From the NCBI GenBank assembly GCA_030704615.1, contig CM060734.1:51724042-51788041 (forward strand): a DNA stretch of 64,000 nucleotides, in the 5' to 3' direction. How positions within the stretch are numbered: position 1 is the stretch's first letter; each line of letters begins with the position of its first letter. The notes under the pieces are model-generated. The model was not told the origin of the DNA and did not search any database. It was given only the letters and a program-made list of their open reading frames with translations. The translations under genes were made by a program, and so were the position numbers. Source of the DNA: Takakia lepidozioides. Taxonomy: Eukaryota > Streptophyta > Takakiopsida > Takakiales > Takakiaceae. Positions 56,046 through 64,000 of the stretch are shown here, piece by piece.

Positions 56046-57422
56046 AAGAGGAAACCAGCATTTACCCATCACATTTCTATGAAGAAAGAGAAGGAGAAAT
56101 AGAAATCCTAGAAGAACCAGCCACTGTGAGCTTACAGGATGAAGTGGTGACTGGTTGGACAATCACAGCTGATGAGCAGGTGAGGGAAGTAAATGTGGGA
56201 ACTAAAGAGGAACCGAGGATGGTGAAAGTAGGAGCTGATTTGGAGCCGGAATTCTTCGAAGAAGCTAAAAGCTTGTTCATCAAATACAGAGATGTATTTG
56301 CTTGGAGCTATGAGGATCTAAAAGGGATACCACCTGAAGTCTGTCAGCATAAGATTGAACTGGAACCAGGGTCAGTACCAATCAAGCAGGCGAGGTATAG
56401 AATGAATCCCAACTACGCACAGAAGGTTGGAGAAGAGATAAAGAAGTTGGCTGAGGCTAAGTTTATATACCCAATAGAGTATACAACTTGGTTGTCACCC
56501 ATTGTTATAGTTCCCAAGAAGAATGGCAAACTAAGAGTATGTGTGAACTATAAGAAGCTGAATGCTTGTACGAAGAAAGATCCTTTCCCTTTGCCATTCA
56601 CAGAAGCAGTATTAGACACTGTGGCAGGCCATGAGATGTACTCATTCATGGATGGCTTCAGTGGTTATAATCAAGTGCAAGTGGCAGAAGAAGACCAAGG
56701 GAAAACAGCTTTCATCACAGACTGGGGGGCTTATGCATACAAGTCATGCCCTTTGGACTTTGTAATGCACCAGCGACCTTTCAGAGAGTGATAAGTGAAT
56801 CTTTTCATGAGTATCTGGATGATTTCATGCAGGTATTCTTGGATGATTTCAGTGTGTACAGCTCTAAGAATGAGCACTTGCATAAATTGGAGTTATGTTT
56901 GGCCAGATGCAGGATGAGAGGTCTGGGCTGAATCCAGAGAAGTGTACTTTCTGTGTGAACTCAGGGGTGCTTCTGGGACACATTGTGTGTAAGAAGGGAC
57001 TCCTTGTGGATCCCAGAAAGACAGAGTCCATTAAAGCCTCTCCACCACCAGTGAATGTTAAAAGTCTAAGGAGATTCCTTGGGCAAACCAGTTATTACAG
57101 AAGATTTGTCAAAAGGTATGCACAAATAGCAGCACCATTGAGCAAACTACTGAAGAAAGATGCAGTGTTTGCCTGGACAGCTGAATGTCAACAGGCGTTT
57201 GAGGAACTTACACTGTCAGTAACAACTACACCTGTGCTGATTAACCCTCACTGGCATGTAGTATTTCATGTTCACTGCGATGCATCAGGAGAAGCGTTGG
57301 GAGCGGTGTTAGCCCAGAATGTTACAGGAAATATAGATTCACCTGTGTACTATGCTAGCCGGTTGATGAACAGTGCTGAGAAAGGAACTATAGCACAACG
57401 GAAAGAGAAGCATTGGCAATGA
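56046..57422 (+). pseudogene. Reverse transcriptase (gypsy type), frameshifted
   Basis: LTR-retrotransposon reverse transcriptase. Pieces in order: VFAWSYEDLKGIPPEVCQHK, YPIEYTTWLSPIVIVPKKNG, KLRVCVNYKKLNA, DPFPLPFTE and MDGFSGYNQV. Near 56745 a frameshift moves to MPFGLCNAPATFQRV. The catalytic box is VFLDDFSVYS (56831-56860), with the two Asp intact. After another shift near 56895 come LNPEKCTFC and GHIV, RRFLGQTSYYRRFVKRYA and CDASGEALGAVLA (RNase H start). At least two frameshifts separate the blocks. Confidence 0.92.
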
Positions 57423-57660
57423 TCTATGCAGTGAAGAAATTCAGGCATTACCTGTTGGGCAAGAAGTTTATATTTTTATGTGGATCACCAGGCTCTGATA
57501 TACCTGGTAAACAAACCTCTGATAAGCGGAAGAATAGCAAGATGGTTGATAATCTTGCACGAGTTTGAGTTCGAGGTTGTTTACAAGCCTTGCATCTTGT
57601 GGCGGATCATTTGTCACGGTTATCAACAGGAGAGAGCCGCCACAGGAATAGATGATCAAT
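57260..57660 (+). pseudogene. RNase H domain of the gypsy element, broken
   Basis: Starts FHVHCDASGEALGAVLAQ, with the first catalytic Asp, and YYASRLMNSAEK. After a shift near 57420 the frame reads AMIYAVKKFRHYLLG, then in another frame VDHQALIYLVNKPLISGRIA with RWLIILHEFEFEVVYK after it. It degrades RNA in hybrids during reverse transcription. Broken by frameshifts. Confidence 0.85.
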
Positions 57661-57749
57661 TACCAGATGCGAGTTTCTTTGCAGTGGAGGTGCAGGGAAG
57701 TGCAGATGAATGGTTAGATTGGCAGTGGCCAATCAGATACTACCTTGCT

Positions 57750-58943
57750 CATGGTCAGTGCCCACCTAGTTATGGTAAGGAGCAGAGGAAGAGAATCGCT
57801 ATCAAAGCTTTACCTTATACTATGGTAGGAAGCAGAATGTATAAGCTAGGACCTGATGGAGTACTAAAACGATGCTTGTACCACCATGAAGTAAATAAAG
57901 TTTTGGAGGAAGTTCATAAAGGAGTGGCTGGAGGTCATTTTGGAGAAGACTACCAGTAGGAAGATACTACTCGCAGGTTACTGGTGGCCTACTTTGTTCA
58001 AAGATGTACACGAGTATTGTCAGAGTGTGATGAATGTCAGAGGCTAGGACCTTTGCAGAGATCTGGAAGGATGGCCTTGCATCCTACAATGCCTACGGAA
58101 CCATTTCAGAAATGGGGACTAGACTTTGTTGGACCAATTAACCCACCAGCCAAGAATACACGAAACAGGTACATAATTACAGCCACTGATTATACTACGA
58201 AGTGGGTGGAAGCTAAAGCTTTGAGGGACAACACAGCCAAGTCCACAGCAAGGTTCCTGTACGAGAACATACTTACACGATTTGGCTGTCCCTTAGAATT
58301 TATCAGTGATCAGGAAGTCACTTCATGAATGAGACCATTGAGTTGTTGACTAAAGAGTTCATGATTGTGCATAGAAAGAGTACAACATATTACCCACAGG
58401 GTAATGGGCAGGCAGAGGCTACCAACAAAATACTATGTACTATCTTGGCTAAGATAGTCAATGCAAACAGAACGGATTGGGATACAAAGCTGCTGACAGC
58501 TTTGTGGTCATACAGGACTTCATATAAAGTCACCACTAAGTATACACCATTCCAATTAGTTTATGGTATGGAAGCCTTACTTCCAGTGGAATTCCTGTTA
58601 CCTACCATGAGAACGGAGTGGGGAAAAAGAATGGAATTGCAAGATTCCATTAAGGTCAGGAAACATGAATTATACCATGGAAGAAGTAGTACGTGCTGAT
58701 GCAGCTGATAATATGACCAGAATTCAGATGAAGAGAAAGGAACAGTTTGATGAAGGCAAGTTAAAGACTTTTAAGACGGGGATTTGGTTCTATGGTTGCA
58801 GAAGAAAGGAAAGATTAAAGCTTCTAAGCTTAAATCACCATGGAAAAGGACCTTATGTCATACAAAAGATGTATGATAACAACACCGCCATGTTACAAAC
58901 CATTAACAAAGAAATGTGGGAAGAGTCAATGCCAATAAGTTGA
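57750..58943 (+). pseudogene. Integrase of the gypsy element, with stops
   Basis: The zinc-binding HHCC domain begins HHEVNKVLEEVHKGVAGGHF. A TAG follows near 57957, then CTRVLSECDECQRLGPLQ. The catalytic core reads WGLDFVGPINPP, with the first Asp. ATDYTTKWVEAKAL and FGCPLEFISDQ carry the second, and the frame stops at 58326. It resumes with STTYYPQGNGQAEATNKILC, which has the catalytic Glu. A C-terminal block with KGPYVIQKMYDNNTAMLQ ends at 58941-58943. Multiple stops make it inactive in this copy. Confidence 0.92.
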
Positions 58944-59069
58944 AGGGGTACAGTGGTATCCATGACAAACCTTGCAGCATGATTTGCATGTTGAACGCAG
59001 AGCAGTCACGGGCTGCAGTTACAACGGAGTATGGAGCACTTGTCGCTAGGCCAGCATATATGACCAGGG

Positions 59070-59345
59070 CGCCAAACAAGCGTGACACAGCCTATCACAG
59101 CCCATCAAGGAGCCTATCACAGCATCACACGTCACAGCCATCAACACAAGCCCCATCACGACGTGACACAGCCTATCACAGCCCAGCACGGGCGACACAG
59201 CCTATCACAACCACCGCGTGTCACAGCCTATCACAGCTTACCACAGCATCACAGCCTATCACAGCACAGTATGCCTATCTCAGTATGACACAGCCTCACA
59301 GCTCAACACAGCCTACTAGGGTTACACGATCCATAGAATCAGTGA
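59070..59345. repeat. Internal CACAGCC array downstream of integrase
   Basis: Repeated GACACAGCCTATCACAGCCC words, close in sequence to the LTR minisatellite but with TATCACAGCC as the usual spacer. It sits between the integrase stop and the accessory frames. 59345-59765 has no recognised feature. Confidence 0.85.
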
Positions 59346-59765
59346 CAGGTGGACAATAACTTCAGGAAAAAATGGCTGACGGAAGAAAAAAACGGAAACT
59401 AGTTTAAAAATAGACACGTGGAGGTCAGGGGCGCGACACACAGCTGAGAAGGAAGTGCAAGACAGGTGTCATAAAGAAAGAGGACAAGAACGGCCGTCAA
59501 AAGGGATGAAAGGGGCCCATTAATGAATACGGAAAAGGGAAACGGAACGAACGGCAAGTACAGAAAAGCGAAATTCTTGTCACATGTGTGATCCTAGTGG
59601 ACTATCCAGCAGGGAAAGTCCACTAAAGAAAATAAAATCTAAAATCCAGTCACAGCGGATACAGCCAATAGAAAACCAGAGAAAGGATCAAGAAAATGGA
59701 GGGAAATTGAGCGCAAGAGGCGGCGTCGTTCTGAGTAACGGGCGTCTCGACAGGACAGACCATCA

Positions 59766-60938
59766 ATGCTATACTTGGAAACTATGGAGGAACTAACAGA
59801 CTATACGCTCGCAATATTACTTACGCAGCATAGACACGAAAGAACAGAGCGGAGCTTTTCTCTTGAGCGATGCTTGCAAGCCCCGCAGGCTTACAAGAAA
59901 TTACCCATAGCTTTCTGTGGCAACCATACGTTTATGCTTTGTGCACTACAGGCATTTCTGCAGTTGTTACAGCCAAAACAGTTCTGTGAGTCTAAAATGA
60001 GAGAGTGAGAGGAATGGAGGAAATCAGGGTGAAGAGCACCACAATTCTGCAGAAACAAACGATTGCTACCCCACAGGCGATACAGATACTGGAGGAGCTG
60101 AGATTGCAAGGATTGCAAAGCCTAGATTGGACACACCATAGACAGTACATGTTACAATTTTTGCAGAACTTTGAGCCAAGGACAGGAACAACAACGGTGA
60201 AGGGAGTTGAATTAATGATTACTCCCCTATACCTCCAGCAATTGTTTCGATTGCCAGCAGGTCAGGTGCATGTGGAGGAACACAGGGCAAGACTGCAAAT
60301 AGGGGACTTATTCCAAGAAGGGAGTTTTCTTTAAAACTCAGGGTTATGCTTGTACCAAGGCTGTGTACCCAGGGCTAAAAGAGGTAGGCCAGGTATTGAA
60401 CGTTCTGATTGCCATGAAACAGAACCAACAGTATTTGAGCAGATCCTTCACGGAGGAAATACTCAAAGGCCTGAAGGGACAAGAGGTACAATGGGCGGAC
60501 ATAATGTACAACGCTGGTGGAGGAGATGAAAAGATTACAAGGTACTACGCAAAGTCTCCTATCATAGTGTCTGGCCCAATCATTGCTCAAATAATCTTGA
60601 TTCTGGCATACTTGATGCGCAAGAAAGAAAGGAATGGGAGAGTGTTTGAGCCAGAAAACACTGCAATGGAAGAGCAAGGCTCTTCACACAGTGAGGGTGG
60701 ACTAGCAGCAGGGCAACCCGAGACTAAGAGGCAGAGACGGGGAAAGACTGTAGTGGCGGATCCACTGGCTTCACGGATTCCGCATGATAATAATTTCCCA
60801 AGCTCATGGCAGGAAGGGGCACAGCAGCACAGAGAAATGCTATTACTGGAAGCAGGACCTTTCTTGTTCACATCACAACCCACAGCCAGTGATCGACTTG
60901 CAAGGTCACAAGTTTCCATGCAGCTCAACCAGAAATAA
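59766..60938 (+). pseudogene. Accessory gene of the retrotransposon, N-terminal blocks
   Basis: A series of frames downstream of pol: EELTDYTLAILLTQHRHERT (59785-59850), ILEELRLQGLQSLDWTHHRQ and FEPRTGTTTVKGVELMITPL with YLQQLFRLPAGQ (60090-60260), then after a shift a 191-residue frame (60363-60938) with a bipartite-like basic stretch TKRQRRGKTVV. The V-x-G-x-x-x-x-I/F-T-x-x-x-L-x-x-L-F-x-L-P pattern resembles plant mobile-domain and Tat/Athila accessory ORF proteins. Function unknown. Confidence 0.55.
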
Positions 60939-61158
60939 TTGATTTGGAAAGAGAAGGGTTAGATATTCCAACTACAGAACAGATAGTGGCAGAAATGGAG
61001 AAGGGGACCTCTCTATGAATATTCTGGTCTGGTCAAGGAGACAGAGATTCCAGAGGTGCAACAGTTGCCCAAGGGAAATCCTGAGGTGCATATAATACAC
61101 ACACCTGTGTCGGAGGTACCACAGGCGGAAGGTCATGACACTGTAGCACCGGTGATAG

Positions 61159-62410
61159 ATGAAGTGGTTCAGGAAGAAAAATCCGGTGGGACAATGGCCT
61201 GAGTGGTTCGTGAGACATCACACTGTTGAGGATCAGGAGGAACAGCAGCAACCTCACCATGATGACCCTCAACAGGCAATGCTGATGAGTTCCATAGGCA
61301 GGACACTTAATTTGTTGGGGACTTATGTCAAATCCCATGTTCCAATTACCCAATTGACAGCCTTGAGAGAGGAACTCAGGAAGGAGTTTGAGGCTCGACT
61401 AGCCACTGAGTGTGCAAACAAGGTCGATGAAGAGGTCACTCTCAAGATGCAGCAGGACTTGGGAAATACAGAAAGCGGCTTTGCAATTGGCCAAGGAACA
61501 ATTGATTGAGGCAGGCCTCGCGCAAGACCAGTTGCACGAAGCACATAAGCAACAGCTATACCAAATGCAGGTGCAGCATGAAAGCAAGTTGCAAGAAGTG
61601 AATGCACTACATACGGAGTTGCAGACAGTGCATGACAGGATGGCGATACAATGTGCTACATTCACAACTATGCTTGACCAATCTACAAAAGAAATAAACA
61701 GTCAAGCGGAAAAATGTACGAAGGCAGAAGAAGAGAATGTTGAGCAATGAAGCTCATTGTCGATATGAAGAATACAATCTGTCGCAATGAGATACTTTCA
61801 AGCAATACAGGCAGATTGAAGCTGATCAAGAGAAAGCACATCGTGGAGTTGCAACAAACCATCATGGCCAATAGAAATGAAATCGCGGTCAATAACAAGG
61901 CTTGGAAGGAAGCCAATAATCTACTTGCTGCTATGCGAATTGGTTGAACCTCAGGCGAAGCGCATGGAGGCTTTACAACAGCAGTTAGAAGTGTACAAGC
62001 TAAGAGAGGAGCAAACTCTCAGGGGAACCACAAGCAACTTGGTGGATAACAGCCTTATGCAGGTCTGGTTAGCACAAGGGCCCAAGAGGGCAAAGCACCA
62101 CGAAAGCTCACCCAAAGCGAGATGAATGAGCTCAGACTGCAGGTGCAGAACATTGCCACAACTACTATAGACAATGTCTATAGTAGGATAGCAGAGTTAC
62201 AAGAGGATGTAGACGGACTGCAGACTCAAGTGGAGGACCTCACTTCAAAACATCGACAAAAGAGTCTATATCCCTCAGGAACAGCTAATGGCTTCTTATT
62301 TACAAGCCAGAACTTTGGCTTTTCAGTCTTCACAGGAGGTGCAGGAGATGCCAATGATACAAGAGCCAGTACCACCACCACAACAAGTCACTGTACCAGT
62401 AGCTGAACCT
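61159..62410 (+). pseudogene. Accessory gene, coiled-coil part
   Basis: Frames at 61159-61509, 61412-61750, 61747-61947, 61877-62125 and 62122-62406 chain together by small frameshifts. They read as a long, Gln/Glu-rich helical region (for example QLIEAGLAQDQLHEAHKQQL and RIAELQEDVDGLQTQVEDL), predicted coiled coil by heptad pattern. It is probably one original gene with the blocks at 59766-60938 and 62660-63070. Confidence 0.5.
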
Positions 62411-62511
62411 GTTGTTACTACAACCACACACAGCCACCACAGCCTGAGGTATGGGGCAATGCTGCTTTTAACCCACCTAAAACTCCAGCTGCAAGGGAGT
62501 ACAGTAGGGCT

Positions 62512-63463
62512 ATGATTATGCCCTTCAACCAAATTCCCATCATGTTGGATTTGGCTTGGAAAGAATTAGTCCTCCGCAGTCATTCGCACATTACTACCAA
62601 ATCATGCGTATCTGGCTGCCAGTGGCAACTAGGACTAAAGTTCTTCCGAACAATCGATATTGAGGATCATCACTTTGCACATACTGGCACGAGGCAGCAC
62701 GTACCATGTTGAGGGAATTAATTGCTTTCCAGGTTGTACATGGACTCATTTATACCAAGACCAAGGAGGTAGCAAGTATTGTCATGGGATGCGGGTTATA
62801 CTACGCTGCTTGTTTCTGGTACGTTATCACATTGAGCAACAAAAGATGCAAACACGCTTTCTGAGTTATTCCAGTGGAGATCATTGGGTATTACCTTCGG
62901 TGCCACCTCATATGTACCTATATGACCCAAAAGTTATGATGCAAAGGATTCTCAATTCGTTCATGGTTTCAAGCGGCCTGAACAATTTGTCAACACAGAA
63001 ATTCGGCATTGATGATATTTTCTATAAGGGACATGTGGGGCATGGAAATACTTGCACGCTGCACCAGTAATTGGTACCCCCACTCACCTGGACAGACAAG
63101 GAGCTCAGTGTCTACACCAATTTTGTTGCTGTTCAGCGGTTACACCAAGTTGTAAAATATAAACTTCCAGACATGGTAGGACAACATTGTATGCCCCAGA
63201 GGATTCCACAAAAAGTTCGAAAATTAAAACACCTGAGAGGCGATGAGGATTCTGATACAACTGTTTCTTCACCAATTCTTTTGACATGGAGAAGACTATG
63301 CATTCAGATGGCAGAGAGAAGCGACGGGGGTCTCCTATGCCGGAAAGGTTACCTCGATATCAGCCTCCAGAGGGCCTCACTTATCCAGGTAGTTTATTCT
63401 CATAAAAAAACGAATGAAAAAAAAATCCCCCAAAAAAAAACATTTCGGGTCGGGGGAAATTAA
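62512..63463 (+). pseudogene. Accessory gene, C-terminal blocks
   Basis: Frames at 62660-63070 and 63071-63463 include CTWTHLYQDQGGSKYCHGMR, SGDHWVLPSVPPHMYLYDPK, and KVRKLKHLRGDED. No domain recognised. They lie just before the 3' LTR, the usual place for the extra ORF of Tat/Athila-type elements. Confidence 0.45.
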
Positions 63464-63485
63464 ACATGGCGTGAGAAAAGTTGTA
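63400..63485 (+). other. Polypurine-rich stretch before the 3' LTR
   Basis: A-rich and G-rich purine runs (AATGAAAAAAAAAT, then GGGTCGGGGGAAATTAAAC) precede the LTR start, as expected for the plus-strand primer region. The exact polypurine tract is not certain because GTGAGAAAAG directly abuts the LTR. Confidence 0.45.
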
Positions 63486-64000
63486 ACACAGCCCGTCACA
63501 GTCGTGCACAACAGGCACAGCACACACACAACACAGCCGTCACAACACAACACAGCCAACACAGCCCGTCACAGTCGTCACAGTCGTCACAGCAGACACA
63601 GCCGACACAGCCACACAGCCAGTCACAGCCCGACACAGCCAAACACAGTCGCACAGCCAGTCACAGCCCGTCACAGTTTCACACAGCCAGTCACAGCTTG
63701 ACACAGCTGTCACGATCATAGGGAACGGAGAGCAGGACAGGGAACGACTGTGGGGAACAACACCTGCGAAGGGAACATGTTAGTTCACAGACGACGGTTA
63801 GTGAGGGAAACGGTTAGAACCACGGTAGGAAGATAAAGGGAGAAGCGGGGAATTTTGAGGGACATCATTCGGAGGAGGACTTCTTGGTCATTGAGGAGAG
63901 GGGATGGGGCAGAGATGAAGAACGGAAGTGAAGATAGAGAGATGATGAGTAGATGCTTGATATATGCAAGGCTGTAATGATATTGTAGAGCAGATTAGAG
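63486..64000 (+). repeat. 3' LTR, cut by window end
   Basis: Matches the 5' LTR from TAACACAGCCCGTCACAG to GCAGATTAGAG at base 64000. The CACAGCC array at 63490-63710 is shuffled relative to the 5' LTR. About 340 more LTR bases and the right target duplication should lie beyond the window. Confidence 0.9.

Overview
The window is nuclear DNA of a streptophyte (a land plant or a close algal relative). The evidence is a BAHD acyltransferase of the hydroxycinnamoyltransferase type, a multi-exon transketolase with a plausible plastid transit peptide, plant-type GT-AG introns, and a dense nest of plant transposons (CACTA, Mutator-like, Tat/Athila-like gypsy, LINE and probable tRNA-derived SINE pieces). 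I cannot name the species; a non-flowering lineage is only a guess. Two host genes have intact reading frames: the BAHD gene (4659-6155, minus, 2 exons, 432 aa) and the transketolase (9857-14940, minus, 8 exons, 724 aa). Almost everything else is mobile DNA, most of it decayed by frameshifts and stops. Because both host genes read cleanly, the decay looks real rather than a general sequencing artefact. Layout: 1-2509 holds a broken minus-strand gene with a C2HC zinc finger and repeats in its noncoding parts. 2510-9856 holds the BAHD gene, spacers, two tRNA-like SINE heads and a CT microsatellite. 9857-14940 is transketolase. 15290-16056 is a 5'-truncated LINE that cuts a gene called here A1. 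16010-23530 is a divergent gene pair, A1 (minus) and B1 (plus). 24326-51295 is a large CACTA element with a TNP2 transposase on the minus strand and, on the plus strand, a proline-rich protein, an FCP1-like phosphatase domain and a KOW-like segment. A 13.6-kb Mutator-like element (29197-42841) sits inside the TNP2 coding sequence with a perfect 10-bp target-site duplication. From 51485 to past the window end lies a gypsy LTR retrotransposon whose 3' LTR is cut by the window edge. The most interesting system is the Mutator-like element and its relative at 16-23.5 kb. Each carries a divergent pair: gene A (a conserved N-terminal domain, which in the Mutator-like element is followed by a Cys-rich domain, a MULE-type transposase and a SWIM zinc finger) and gene B. 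Gene B appears to join a ParB/sulfiredoxin-like domain (WDGNHR motif) to a circularly permuted beta-class DNA-methyltransferase-like domain. In both units the introns and intergenic DNA, and in the complete element also the subterminal regions, carry many copies of a 20-bp palindrome. The two families use different versions with the same arms and a different 4-bp core: GAATTTCGGCGCCGAAATTC and GAATGTCGTTGACGACATTC. This suggests, by inference, that an element-encoded protein recognises its own dispersed palindromes, as ParB recognises parS, and that the recognition sequence drifts between families.
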